The notes beneath the pieces are model-generated. The model was not told where the DNA came from. It searched no databases and saw only the letters and a program-made list of their open reading frames with translations. From Clostridiales bacterium (GTDB taxonomy: Bacteria; Bacillota; Clostridia; Christensenellales; Aristaeellaceae), in NCBI GenBank assembly GCA_004556155.1, contig SFIM01000008.1, positions 1 to 64,000 of the forward strand: a stretch of DNA of 64,000 nt. Direction: 5' to 3'. The translations under genes and the position numbers were made by a program. Below, piece by piece: positions 50,455 to 59,174 of the stretch. The stretch's first letter is position 1. Each line of letters begins with the position of its first letter.

Positions 50455-50495
50455 AATAAAAACAATGACCACAATATGTTGTGGTCATTGTGAAA
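50455..50495 (-). terminator. Terminator of nrdG (contains the NrdR box)
   Basis: The palindrome CAATGACCAC/GTGGTCATTG is followed on the minus strand by GTTTTTATTTT, 10 nt after the nrdG stop. Confidence 0.78.
50468..50485. promoter_or_regulatory. NrdR box (perfect form)
   Basis: ACCACAATATGTTGTGGT matches the NrdR consensus style (CACWATATNTTGTGG) and is an almost perfect palindrome. It is centred 52 bp, about five helical turns, from the second box, and sits within the terminator stem after nrdG. Confidence 0.75.
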
Positions 50496-50504
50496 TGCAT
50501 CAAA

Positions 50505-51206
50505 TCAATCGTTTTCTTCGCCGCGAATGTGGGCGTTTGGGATGGTTTGGCGCAGAATCTGCAAAAACGCCTGCATTTTTTCCTTGGACGGCGCGTGCAG
50601 GCCGGGGCGCAGCACACTGTCCTCATCTACAAAATATTGTAGATAGTAGTTTTCCGTCCCAGCCAGCCATTGCCCGATGGCGGTCATGTCCTCCTGCGTG
50701 TGCAGCTCGTCCACCACTGTGGTGCGAAACTCAAAGGGCAGGCTGCCTGCCATCAGCATGGCGGCGCTTTGCTGCACGGGGGAAAGATCGTAATGTGGCA
50801 GGCCAACCGTGCGCGCATAGTGCGCAGGGGAGTTCTTGATATCCATGGCTACCATGTCCACCAGCCCTGCGTCGATCAGCGCGTGCAGCTTTTCGGGCTG
50901 GCTGCCGTTGGTATCCAGCTTGATGAGAAAGCCCAGCTTCCGCACCCGGCCAATGAAGTCAGACAGATCGTCCTGCATCAGCGGTTCACCGCCGGTGAAG
51001 CATACGCCGTCCAGCGTGCCCTGGCGTTTTTTTAAAAAGGCCAGCACGGTTTCCTCCGTCATCGGCTGCTCGGGCGTGCCCAAGGGCAACAGAGAGGAAT
51101 TGTGGCAGAACGGGCAGCGGTAGCCGCAGCCCTGGGTAAAGAGGGTGCAGGCTACATGCTGGGGATAGTCCAGCAGCGTCAGCTTTTGAATGCCGGCGAA
51201 CAGCAT
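50505..51206 (-). CDS. nrdG: Anaerobic ribonucleotide reductase activating protein (radical SAM)
   Basis: The 233-residue protein starts at ATG 51206 with GAGGAGGG upstream. The radical SAM cluster motif is CGYRCPFCHN (Cx3Cx2C), followed by GVCFTGGEPLMQDDL (SAM-binding GGE). The 233-residue length fits the longer, PflA-like NrdG type. It generates the glycyl radical on NrdD. Its order nrdG then nrdD with separate promoter is less common than nrdD-nrdG. Confidence 0.93.
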   Translation of the reverse strand: MLFAGIQKLTLLDYPQHVACTLFTQGCGYRCPFCHNSSLLPLGTPEQPMTEETVLAFLKKRQGTLDGVCFTGGEPLMQDDLSDFIGRVRKLGFLIKLDTNGSQPEKLHALIDAGLVDMVAMDIKNSPAHYARTVGLPHYDLSPVQQSAAMLMAGSLPFEFRTTVVDELHTQEDMTAIGQWLAGTENYYLQYFVDEDSVLRPGLHAPSKEKMQAFLQILRQTIPNAHIRGEEND

Positions 51207-51311
51207 CGCACGCCCTCCTCTACATGCAAAAATCGAGCCATCGGATATTATAGCGGCGGCACGGCAAAAAGGGAATGGCCAAAATGGCGATGATAGATAC
51301 AAATAAACGAT

Positions 51312-52187
51312 TTATGAAAATATGTGTCGAACGCTGCCGAAGCCCAGCGCGGCGTGCAGGCGCGGGGACAGCGCGATGGCAGCACCCTGCAGGTATTGCC
51401 GCTCGGCGGGCGCGGTCATGTGCAGGCGGTCGGCTGCATCCTGCGCAGCGGCTGCCAGGCATGCGCGCAGATCGGGCAGTGTTAGCGGGGCAAGACGCTG
51501 CACCAGCACGGCATGGCCGTTTGCGCCCAGCGTCAGCGATTGCAGATCGCCGCCGCACAGCATGCAGCCAAGCGTCTGATCCGCCGCACATTCATACAGG
51601 TTGATCAGCAGATCTCTGGGATCGGGAGAAAGAGCGTGGTATACGTGAGCCTGCGCATCGGGTGGAAATCGCAGCAAAAAGGCGTTTTCCAGGCAAAGAT
51701 GCTGCAAATAAGCGTGAATGCGCCGCACGCCCTGCAAATCGGCGGCGATGGGCAGGCAGAGGGGATAATCCAACGTGCAGTGGCTGTCCTGCGGGAACAT
51801 GCGGTAATCGTACTTGCCTAAAAAGCCCTCGATGGCTTGCAGGGTATCGTGCAGCGTGCGATTGGGAAACACCGGCGCGGTTTCGCAGGCGCGCAAATAA
51901 AGCGCCCGCCCCTGATCCAGCAGTCCTTGCAGGGTGGATAGCGCTTCCTCATACAGGGCTTGCAGAGGGGGTTCCAGCAGCGCGCGGGCGGGCAGCCCTT
52001 GGGCTTGCAGATGCGTTTGCAAGGCGAATACAACGCCCTCCAGCAGCGCCTGCGCGTATTCCTGGGATACAGAGGATGAATCGCCCTGCGTGGCATAGCG
52101 CACGCGGGAGGCCAGCAGCAGCATCAGCCGTTCCTGAAGCTGGGCCTGCTCGTCAAGGGTCAGGGCTTGTGAAAGCTCCGTTACCAT
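51312..52187 (-). CDS. DUF6179-like protein of unknown function
   Basis: The 291-residue protein is mostly helical, acidic and soluble (no signal peptide or membrane span), with Cys-containing segments CMLCGGDL near residue 214. I recall this architecture, paired with the gene just upstream, as DUF6179 and DUF6323, but without a search that is only a likely match. It overlaps that partner by 7 nt, so they are translationally coupled. Confidence 0.65.
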   Translation of the reverse strand: MVTELSQALTLDEQAQLQERLMLLLASRVRYATQGDSSSVSQEYAQALLEGVVFALQTHLQAQGLPARALLEPPLQALYEEALSTLQGLLDQGRALYLRACETAPVFPNRTLHDTLQAIEGFLGKYDYRMFPQDSHCTLDYPLCLPIAADLQGVRRIHAYLQHLCLENAFLLRFPPDAQAHVYHALSPDPRDLLINLYECAADQTLGCMLCGGDLQSLTLGANGHAVLVQRLAPLTLPDLRACLAAAAQDAADRLHMTAPAERQYLQGAAIALSPRLHAALGFGSVRHIFS

Positions 52188-52639
52188 TCGTCATCCTCCT
52201 GATCGGCACAGGCAATTTCCTCCCGCTGCGGCCGGCACAGGTCGCCCAGCGTGATATCGGCCAGGTAGATCAGATCGCCCTGCGCGCGGCCGTCGAAGAT
52301 GCGCTGCATGGCCTCAATCAGCTCGTCGTCGGTCATTTCATCCTCGATATCGCTTTTGAAGGCGTAGAACAGTGCGACCAGTTCGCTGAGCGTATCGGCA
52401 TAGTTGGCGGGCGTGATGTAGGCGGAATCGCAGAAGGCATAGGCCAGCTTGCGGAAGATGCCGCCGGTAAACTCCACACGCCCGGTATCGCGCAGCGCTT
52501 CCTCGCGGCGGCGCGAAAGCGCGCGCATATCGCCCTCCGTCAGGGTCAGCCCCTGGGCTTCGGTCAGACGGTTGCAATCGGCCAGCTCGGCCTGCAAAGC
52601 CCGGGCGGATACGGCGGAGAACATGGATAATTCGTTCAT
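52181..52639 (-). CDS. DUF6323-like protein of unknown function
   Basis: The 152-residue protein starts at ATG 52639 with GGAGGTG upstream. It is helical and acidic, with the segment GLTLTEGDMRALSRRREEAL near residue 30 and an acidic end (DQEDDEW). It is the first gene of a pair with the DUF6179-like gene and is divergent from a DUF4317 gene. No function is known to me; the pairing suggests a two-protein complex. Confidence 0.65.
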   Translation of the reverse strand: MNELSMFSAVSARALQAELADCNRLTEAQGLTLTEGDMRALSRRREEALRDTGRVEFTGGIFRKLAYAFCDSAYITPANYADTLSELVALFYAFKSDIEDEMTDDELIEAMQRIFDGRAQGDLIYLADITLGDLCRPQREEIACADQEDDEW

Positions 52640-52743
52640 TTCATTCACCTCCGCCACAGGGTAGCACGCGCGCAGGGACAATACAAGACTTGACTTTTTG
52701 GCAATTTTGTGGTAATATAAAGCCACTGAAAAAAGAAAATTTT

Positions 52744-52771
52744 TTGACTGAAGCCGATATTGTGATATAAT
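52744..52771 (+). promoter_or_regulatory. Promoter of the DUF4317 gene
   Basis: TTGACT (52744-52749), 16-nt spacer, TATAAT (52766-52771). Confidence 0.82.
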
Positions 52772-52820
52772 AGGCTCCGGCAATTTGTGCTGATTAAGTA
52801 TTTTAAGGAAGACAATAGTG

Positions 52821-53954
52821 ATGAACAGCAAAGCCCTGAATGAAATTCGCCGCCGTTTTACGGTGGATAATACCAACCTGACCTGCATCCGCGGCTGCTA
52901 TGTCAGCGAAAAGCGCGAGATCATTTCCATGTTCAAGCTGCCGCCCGTATCCCTGCCGCCCGAGGAGGGCGACCGCTATCTGTCCCTGTTCAAAAAGGCG
53001 CTGTCAGGCACGCCCGATAAAAACCTGGTGGAGATCCCCTTTGCCAACGAGGCGGTGGGCGTGAGCGACGAGCATAAGCTGCTGACCGCGCTGCGCGATA
53101 CGGCCATCACGGACGACGATATGGCCGAGGTGTTCTTCCAGCGCGTGCTGGCGGGACTGCCGCAGGAGGGCAGCTTTTTGATCCTGCTGGCGCACGATGC
53201 TTACGACGTGCCCTTCCGCAATCATAACGGTGAGCGCAATAATGAGATGAGCGACGAGGTGTTCAAGTACATTATTTGCGCTGTGTGCCCGGTCAAGCTG
53301 TCCAAGGCTTCGCTGAGCTATTGCGCGGCGGATAACCTGTTCCATCCCAGCGAGCCGGACTGGGTGGTGGGCGCGCCCGAGCTGGGCTTTATGTTCCCCT
53401 GCTTTGAGGAGCGCGCGGCCAATATCTACAGCGCGCTGTGCTATACCCGCGATCCTGCCCAGAGCCATGAGGGCTTTGTACACGCGGTGTTCGGCTCTGA
53501 GCCGCCCATGCCGGCCGAGGAGCAAAAGGAGATCTTCCAGGAAATCTTGCAGGATACCCTGGCGGAGGAGTGCAGCCTGGAGGTGGTGCAGACCATGCAT
53601 GAGCAGATGCGCGACCGCATTGCCGAGCAGAAGGCTGAAAGGAACGCTGAGCCCCTGCGGGTATCCGTGCCCGAGGTGCGGCAGGCGCTGGCTGCCTGCG
53701 GCGTGCCGGAGGAAAAGGCTGATGCTTTCGAGAAGCAGTATACCCAGCGTTTTGGCGCAGGCATGGATGTGAGCGCCGCCAACGTGGTGGATGTCAAGCA
53801 GTTTGAGGTGCGCACGCCCAATGTGGTGATCAAGGTGGATCCTGCCCACAGCGACTTGGTGGAAACCCGCGTGATCAACGGCGCGCGGTATATCCTGATT
53901 CGTGCCGAAGAGGGTGTGGAAGTGAACGGCGTGAGCGTAGCCATTCAGCCGTAA
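52821..53954 (+). CDS. DUF4317 family protein
   Basis: The 377-residue protein begins at ATG 52821 with AAGGAAG upstream. The N-terminus (ALNEIRRRFTVDNTNLTCI, RGCYVSEKREIISMF) and the mid-block PFRNHNGERNNEMSDEVFKY are typical of DUF4317, a family widespread in gut Firmicutes with no known role. It is soluble, with a small beta-rich C-terminal domain (about 320-377). It is divergent from the DUF6323-DUF6179 pair. Confidence 0.88.
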   Translation: MNSKALNEIRRRFTVDNTNLTCIRGCYVSEKREIISMFKLPPVSLPPEEGDRYLSLFKKALSGTPDKNLVEIPFANEAVGVSDEHKLLTALRDTAITDDDMAEVFFQRVLAGLPQEGSFLILLAHDAYDVPFRNHNGERNNEMSDEVFKYIICAVCPVKLSKASLSYCAADNLFHPSEPDWVVGAPELGFMFPCFEERAANIYSALCYTRDPAQSHEGFVHAVFGSEPPMPAEEQKEIFQEILQDTLAEECSLEVVQTMHEQMRDRIAEQKAERNAEPLRVSVPEVRQALAACGVPEEKADAFEKQYTQRFGAGMDVSAANVVDVKQFEVRTPNVVIKVDPAHSDLVETRVINGARYILIRAEEGVEVNGVSVAIQP

Positions 53955-53982
53955 GAAGGAAGAAGATTGCTGTCTGCTTATA

Positions 53983-54023
53983 TAAAACCTCCCCGCTTCT
54001 ATATATAGAAGCGGGGAGGTTTT
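53983..54023. terminator. Bidirectional terminator
   Basis: AAAACCTCCCCGCTTCTA and its perfect complement with a 4-nt loop make an 18-bp stem with T-runs on both strands, between DUF4317 and metG. Confidence 0.96.
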
Positions 54024-54045
54024 ATCTTGATTTACAGCTTTCGAA

Positions 54046-56064
54046 TCAGCCTACTTCGCTGCCGGGGGCGACATCGCCGTCCACCGTCAGCACGCGCAGA
54101 TATTCGCTGCCGTCTTCTTTTTCTTCCACGGCGGAGAGAATCATGCCGTTGCTTTCGATGCCCATCATCTTGCGCGGAGGCAGGTTGGCGATGATGACCA
54201 GGTTCTTGCCGATCAGCTGTTCCGATTCGTAGAACTTGGCGATACCGCTGAGAATGGTGCGGCGCTCGCTGCCCAGATCCAGATCAAACTTAAGCAGCTT
54301 TTCGGATTTCTTTACATGCTCGCAGCTGATCACCTTGGCTACCCGCAGCTGGCACTTGAAGAAATCATCGGCGCTTACGCAGCCCTCGGGCAGCGCGGAC
54401 TTTTCTTTTTCCTTCTTTTCGGGTTTCTTTTCCGGCTCGGCCTTCTTTTCGGGCAGCTTGGGCGCGTTGGCCTCGGCCTCGGCGGCCAGGGCTTCCAGCT
54501 CCTTCTTGATATCCAGACGCGGGAACAGCGCTTCGCCCTTGCAAACCTTCAGACCCGCGGGGAGCTTGCCGAAGGTATCCAGTGAATCCCAGGTTTTGAG
54601 CGCCTCGTCTGCAATGCCCAGCTGCGCGAAAATGCGCTCGGGCGTACGGGGCATGAAGGGAGAGATCAGCACTGCGGCATAGCGCACGCATTCAGCCAGC
54701 GTCAGCAGCACGTTTGCCAGGCGGGGACGGCTTTCCTCGCTGCGGCCCAGCACCCAGGGCTGCGTTGCGTCGATATACTTGTTGCATTCGCCGATGACCT
54801 TCCAGATCTCGGTCAGCGCCTGGGAGAATTGCAGCTTATCCATCTGCTCGCTGACCAGGGCGGGCAGCTGCGCGCAGTGCTGCTGCAGGGGCAGATCCAT
54901 ATCCTTGTCCACAGCGTCCGTCCAGGCGGGCAGCGCGCCGTCAAAGTACTTTTCAATCATGGCCACCGTGCGGCTGACCAGGTTGCCCAGGTCGTTGGCC
55001 AGATCGGCGTTTACGCGGGTGAGGAAGGCCTCATTGGTGTAGTTACCGTCCGCGCCGAAGGGCATTTCGCGCAGCAGATAATAGCGCAGCGCGTCCGCGC
55101 CGTAGCGGGCCACGATGGGCTGCGCGTATACCACGTTGCCCTTGGATTTGCTCATCTTATCATTGCCAAACAGCAGCCAGCCGTGGGCGAACACCTGCTT
55201 GGGCAGGGGCAGACCCAGCGCGTGCAGCATGATCGGCCAGTAAATGGTGTGGAAGCGCACGATTTCCTTGCCAACCAGATGCACATCTGCCGGCCAGTAC
55301 TTGCGAAACAGATGATCATCGGGCGTATCATAGCCCAGGGCGGAGATGTAGTTGGACAGCGCGTCGATCCACACATAGACCACATGCTTGGGATCAAAGT
55401 CCACCGGTACGCCCCATTTGAAGCTGGTGCGGGATACGCACAGATCCTGCAGGCCGGGCTTGAGAAAATTGTTGATCATCTCGTTGGCGCGGGAGGCGGG
55501 CTGGATGAAATCGGGATGCGTTTGCAGATAGTCCAGCAGCCAGTCCTGATATTTGCTCATGCGGAAGAAGTAGCTTTCCTCCTGCATGGGCTCCACGGGA
55601 CGGCCGCAGTCCGGGCAGCACTTTACGCCGTCCTTTTCCACCACCTGCGTGGGGGTCCAGAAGGCCTCGCAGGGTGTGCAGTACAGACCCTCATAGGAGC
55701 CCTTGTAGATATCGCCCTGCTCGTAGAACTGGCGGAAAATCTTCTGCACAACCTTTTCATGGCGCTCGTCGGTGGTGCGGATGAAGTCGTTGTATTCCAC
55801 TTCCATCAGCTTCCACAGATCCTTGGCGTTGGCCACGATTTCATCCACATAAGCCTTGGGGGTAACGCCCTTTTCCTCGGCCTTGCGCTCGATCTTCTGG
55901 CCGTGCTCGTCCGTGCCGGTCAGAAAATAGGTATCGTAGCCCTGCATTTTCTTAAAGCGCGCCATGGTGTCGGCCGCCACGGTGGTGTAGGTGTGACCGA
56001 TGTGCATGTTGCCGCTGGGATAATAGATGGGGGTGGTGATGTAATAGGTTTTCTTTTCCGGCAT
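54046..56064 (-). CDS. metG: Methionyl-tRNA synthetase
   Basis: The 672-residue class I synthetase starts at ATG 56064 (GGAGGAA upstream). HIGH box is PSGNMHIGHTY, zinc knuckle CTPCEAFW with CPDCGRP, and KMSKS is in FGNDKMSKSKGN. After the anticodon-binding helices, a Lys/Glu/Pro-rich linker leads to a C-terminal tRNA-binding (EMAP/Trbp111) domain from about 565 (DFFKCQLRVAKVISCEHV) that dimerises the enzyme. No T-box leader is visible upstream. Confidence 0.98.
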   Translation of the reverse strand: MPEKKTYYITTPIYYPSGNMHIGHTYTTVAADTMARFKKMQGYDTYFLTGTDEHGQKIERKAEEKGVTPKAYVDEIVANAKDLWKLMEVEYNDFIRTTDERHEKVVQKIFRQFYEQGDIYKGSYEGLYCTPCEAFWTPTQVVEKDGVKCCPDCGRPVEPMQEESYFFRMSKYQDWLLDYLQTHPDFIQPASRANEMINNFLKPGLQDLCVSRTSFKWGVPVDFDPKHVVYVWIDALSNYISALGYDTPDDHLFRKYWPADVHLVGKEIVRFHTIYWPIMLHALGLPLPKQVFAHGWLLFGNDKMSKSKGNVVYAQPIVARYGADALRYYLLREMPFGADGNYTNEAFLTRVNADLANDLGNLVSRTVAMIEKYFDGALPAWTDAVDKDMDLPLQQHCAQLPALVSEQMDKLQFSQALTEIWKVIGECNKYIDATQPWVLGRSEESRPRLANVLLTLAECVRYAAVLISPFMPRTPERIFAQLGIADEALKTWDSLDTFGKLPAGLKVCKGEALFPRLDIKKELEALAAEAEANAPKLPEKKAEPEKKPEKKEKEKSALPEGCVSADDFFKCQLRVAKVISCEHVKKSEKLLKFDLDLGSERRTILSGIAKFYESEQLIGKNLVIIANLPPRKMMGIESNGMILSAVEEKEDGSEYLRVLTVDGDVAPGSEVG

Positions 56065-56104
56065 AGGGGCATTCCTCCAATATCGCGTGTAAAAGCGCGT
56101 ATTT

Positions 56105-56683
56105 TTATTTTCTTTCGTTGTAGGTGTTTTCAACGCCGCGCAGCTGGCGAACAACCGAGCGCACATAGACCACCAGCGCCGTATAGGCCGCGCCCACGCC
56201 GATCCACAAAAGGATGATGTGCAGCGGCAGCGCCAGCTGCTCAAAGCGGCAGTGGAAGAAGCTGAGAATCAGCGCCAGCGATACCGCTACCTGCGCAAAC
56301 TTGCCTACGAACAGGCTGTGCACAACGATCTTTCGGTTGTACAGGCACGCGCCGCCGATAAGCATCAGCAGCTCCTTGCCGCCCAGCAGCGCTACCGGCT
56401 CCCAAGGGATGATGCCGCGAATCAGCAGGGTAAAGAGCACCGAAAGCACCATCAGCTTATCCGCCAGCGGATCCATCAGCTTGCCGAAATCCGTAATGCA
56501 CTGCATGCGCCGCGCCAGGAAGCCATCCAGCATATCGGTGGCGCTGGCCAGCAGGAATGCGCCCAACGCCCAATAATCCAGATGATACCCAAGCATCAGC
56601 ACCCAGTATACGGGCACCAAAATCAGGCGGATCAGGGTCAGTACATTGGGGATCGTCCAGAGCCTGCGTTTGCTGTCGGACAT
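56105..56683 (-). CDS. pgsA: CDP-diacylglycerol--glycerol-3-phosphate 3-phosphatidyltransferase
   Basis: The 192-residue membrane enzyme starts at ATG 56683 (AAAAGGAGA upstream). The CDP-alcohol phosphotransferase motif is intact: DGFLARR at about 52 followed by GKLMDPLADK. Five to six hydrophobic spans are visible, with the start NVLTLIRLILVPVYW typical of PgsA. It makes phosphatidylglycerophosphate for anionic membrane lipids. It lies 40 nt upstream of metG. Confidence 0.95.
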   Translation of the reverse strand: MSDSKRRLWTIPNVLTLIRLILVPVYWVLMLGYHLDYWALGAFLLASATDMLDGFLARRMQCITDFGKLMDPLADKLMVLSVLFTLLIRGIIPWEPVALLGGKELLMLIGGACLYNRKIVVHSLFVGKFAQVAVSLALILSFFHCRFEQLALPLHIILLWIGVGAAYTALVVYVRSVVRQLRGVENTYNERK

Positions 56684-56735
56684 GTCGCGTTCTCCTTTTT
56701 CTTCCGTTAGGGCATACTTCAACCTGACCATTATA

Positions 56736-57119
56736 TCACAATATGTTTTTCAATGTAAATGCATCCCGGTGGTGTAAATGACCGAAATTTTCCATGCAGG
56801 CGTCAAAAGCCTCCAGCGCCTCTAATTCATCCTGATATAAAATGGCCGCGCGGAGCTGCAAAAGCCCCTGCGTCACCTGATCGGTATCGCCGTGGTTGAT
56901 CCACAGCTGCACGATGCCGCACTGCTTTTCCCATTGCTCGGAGATTTCCAGCGTGCGTTGCAGGGCGTCCTGCCAATTGCCCCTGCCCAGCGCCGCGCCT
57001 ACGGTGAGAATGCGTTGCCGGTAGGCTGTACTGATGCGGTAGCTGGCGGTTTCGCACACAATGCCCAGCGTCAGCACCAGCACGGTGGCGATGATGGTGA
57101 TAATCAGCTGCCGCTTCAT
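56736..57119 (-). CDS. DUF4363 family protein
   Basis: The 127-residue protein has one N-terminal membrane span (about 5-22, LIITIIATVLVLTLGIVC) and an outer helical domain (EISEQWEKQCGIVQLWINH). It overlaps the DUF421 gene by 4 nt; DUF421-DUF4363 pairs are common in Clostridia. Function unknown. Confidence 0.88.
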   Translation of the reverse strand: MKRQLIITIIATVLVLTLGIVCETASYRISTAYRQRILTVGAALGRGNWQDALQRTLEISEQWEKQCGIVQLWINHGDTDQVTQGLLQLRAAILYQDELEALEAFDACMENFGHLHHRDAFTLKNIL

Positions 57120-57838
57120 CTCTGCTGCACCGGCACGTCCATGTGCGCGCGCACAGCCTGCGCGCCCTCGGCATTGGTTTGCAGATAGGCCTCGCCCGTG
57201 CTGTCCAGCGCCAGCAGCAGCACGCTGCGGGGATCGCCCACGCCCTGCGCGTGCAGAAAATCGGCTATCTGTTGGTCGCTCAGCCCTGCCTGGGCGATGG
57301 TCTGCTCGCGGCGCTCGCCGTCGGCAATCAGCACGGAGGCCGGCTCGTCCGGCGGCACAGTCAGGTTCATATCCTCGGGGGATACCGCACGCTTGGCCGA
57401 GAGCGGAAACACGCTGAGCACGCCGTTGGTTTCCAGCACCGCCGTGCCCACCTCGTGAATGTTCATGACGCCGTTGGCGCGCACAGCCTCCAGAAGATCG
57501 GATACCGTCATGCACACGCGCTTCAATTCACCATATTGAATGCTGCCGCTGAGCACCAGCACCCGCGCTGTGCCGTTGAGCAGGCGGCGAAAGGGTGGGC
57601 TTTTCATGCCCAGCAGGCTGGCGGCGCTGTGCATGATCACCAGCGCGGCAATGGGCACCAGGCCGTAGGCCAGCGGGGTTTCGGCGCCGGACATGGGGCC
57701 GGCGGCCAGGTCGGCAATCAGGATAGCCAGCACCAGCTCGTAGGGCTGAAGCTGGCCGATCTGCCGCTTGCCCATCAGGCGCACCGCCGCCACGGAAACG
57801 GTGTAGAGAATGACTGCGCGAAAGAAAATTGTCAGCAT
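57116..57838 (-). CDS. DUF421 family membrane protein (YetF-like)
   Basis: The 240-residue protein starts at ATG 57838 with GGGAGGG upstream. Three membrane spans lie in residues 1-85 (FRAVILYTVSVAAVRLMGKR, QLQPYELVLAILIADLA), with the family's KRQIGQL and SGSIQYGELKRVCMTVSDLL segment starting the cytoplasmic domain. Homologues include Bacillus YetF and sporulation-linked relatives; the role is unclear. Confidence 0.92.
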   Translation of the reverse strand: MLTIFFRAVILYTVSVAAVRLMGKRQIGQLQPYELVLAILIADLAAGPMSGAETPLAYGLVPIAALVIMHSAASLLGMKSPPFRRLLNGTARVLVLSGSIQYGELKRVCMTVSDLLEAVRANGVMNIHEVGTAVLETNGVLSVFPLSAKRAVSPEDMNLTVPPDEPASVLIADGERREQTIAQAGLSDQQIADFLHAQGVGDPRSVLLLALDSTGEAYLQTNAEGAQAVRAHMDVPVQQR

Positions 57839-57969
57839 GCGTTTCCCTCCCGCGATAGTATCTGCCGTCGGCATGCATTGCAAACATGCTTTTTGCGCGC
57901 ATTGACATTGCGGGCCGCAAATGCTATATTAGGAAACAAAATTTTGCTATTTTTTTAAGGAGAAGCAGT

Positions 57970-58665
57970 ATGCTGGAAGCACTCAAACAGCAGGTTTATC
58001 AGGCCAATATGGAATTGCCCCGCCGCGGGCTGGTTACCTATACCTGGGGCAACGTATCCGGGATTGACCGTGCGCAGGGGCTGGTGGTGATCAAGCCCTC
58101 CGGGGTGGAATACGATGCGCTGACCCCCGACGACCTGGTGGTGCTGGATCTGGATGGCCGCATTGTGGAGGGCAAGCTGAACCCTTCCTCGGATACCAGG
58201 ACGCACCTGGAGCTGTACCGCGCCTTCCCTGCACTGGGCGGCATTGTGCATACCCACAGCGCGCACGCGGTGGGCTGGGCGCAGGCGCAGCGCGATATTC
58301 CCTGCTTTGGCACCACGCACGCTGATTATTTTTATGGCGCGGTTCCCTGCACCCGACAGCTGACCGAGGCTGAGATCGACGAGGATTATGAGCGCAACAC
58401 GGGCAAGGTGATTATTGAGACCTTTGCGCAGCGCAATCTGGATCCCGTGGCTGTGCCGGGCGTGATCTGCGCCAGCCACGGCCCCTTCACCTGGGGCAAA
58501 AGCGCCGCACAGGCGGTATATCACGCCGTGGTGCTGGAGGAGGTTGCCCGCATGGCGCTCTACACCGTGCAGATCAATCCTGCCGCCGCGTCCGCGCCGC
58601 AGCATATTCAGGATAAGCATTACCTGCGCAAGCACGGCCCCAACGCCTATTATGGGCAGAAATAA
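57970..58665 (+). CDS. araD: L-ribulose-5-phosphate 4-epimerase (class II aldolase family)
   Basis: The 231-residue protein starts at ATG 57970 after AAGGAGAAG and has the same length as E. coli AraD. Key blocks are TYTWGNVSGIDR (about 23), KPSGVEYD, SSDTRTHLELY, HTHSAHAVGWAQ (two zinc His, about 96-98), TTHADYFYG and SHGPFTWGKSA (third zinc His). It epimerises L-ribulose-5-P to D-xylulose-5-P. No araA or araB is next to it. Confidence 0.95.
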   Translation: MLEALKQQVYQANMELPRRGLVTYTWGNVSGIDRAQGLVVIKPSGVEYDALTPDDLVVLDLDGRIVEGKLNPSSDTRTHLELYRAFPALGGIVHTHSAHAVGWAQAQRDIPCFGTTHADYFYGAVPCTRQLTEAEIDEDYERNTGKVIIETFAQRNLDPVAVPGVICASHGPFTWGKSAAQAVYHAVVLEEVARMALYTVQINPAAASAPQHIQDKHYLRKHGPNAYYGQK

Positions 58666-58683
58666 AAAATGGGGATCAAACCT

Positions 58684-59094
58684 ATGAATCCGCAAAAGAA
58701 GAAAGAAACACTGCGCTTTATTAAGTTTTTGCTGTTCTCCGCCAGCGCGGGGCTGATTGAGTTTGGCAGCTTTTCGCTGCTGAGCGCCTGCACGCCCTGG
58801 CCGTACTGGCCCTGCTACCTGATCGCGCTGACGCTGTCTGTGCTTTGGAATTTCACCTTCAACCGCCGCTTTACCTTCCAATCCGCCGCCAACGTGCCCG
58901 TGGCCATGCTCAAGGTGCTGGCCTATTATGCGGTGTTTACGCCGCTGTCCACATGGCTGGGGCACTGGCTCAGCGATACGCTGGCTTGGAATGAATACCT
59001 GGTGACGCTGCTGAACATGCTGCTCAACTTTGCCACCGAGTATCCGTATCAAAAATCCGTGGTGTTCGCGGGATCTATCGATAGCAAAAAATAA
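58684..59094 (+). CDS. GtrA family membrane protein
   Basis: The 136-residue protein has four hydrophobic spans and the GtrA signature LSVLWNFTFNRRFTFQ at about 57-72. ATG 58684 has GGGGAT upstream; an in-frame ATG at 58669 has no site. GtrA proteins help flip lipid-linked sugars such as bactoprenyl-glucose or act in wall-sugar attachment. Confidence 0.9.
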   Translation: MNPQKKKETLRFIKFLLFSASAGLIEFGSFSLLSACTPWPYWPCYLIALTLSVLWNFTFNRRFTFQSAANVPVAMLKVLAYYAVFTPLSTWLGHWLSDTLAWNEYLVTLLNMLLNFATEYPYQKSVVFAGSIDSKK

Positions 59095-59139
59095 AGCGTT
59101 TTTGCCGTATTTTTGCGCTATTTCCCCATTTTTGCGGGG

Positions 59140-59168
59140 TTGTGAAAAGCGTAAAAACGTGGTAAAAT
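59140..59168 (+). promoter_or_regulatory. Promoter of the EamA transporter gene
   Basis: TTGTGA (59140-59145), 17-nt spacer, TAAAAT (59163-59168). The expected start site coincides with the ATG at 59175. Confidence 0.65.
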
Positions 59169-59174
59169 AAAAAC

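Noticed and set aside
48062..50839. Open frame of over 900 codons antisense to nrdD
   Set aside because: Shadow of the nrdD codon pattern; no homology-like motifs, and the real gene is beyond doubt.
56065..56104. T-box riboswitch for metG
   Set aside because: Only 40 nt separate metG from pgsA and no specifier stem or terminator-antiterminator pair is seen; no leader upstream of pgsA either.
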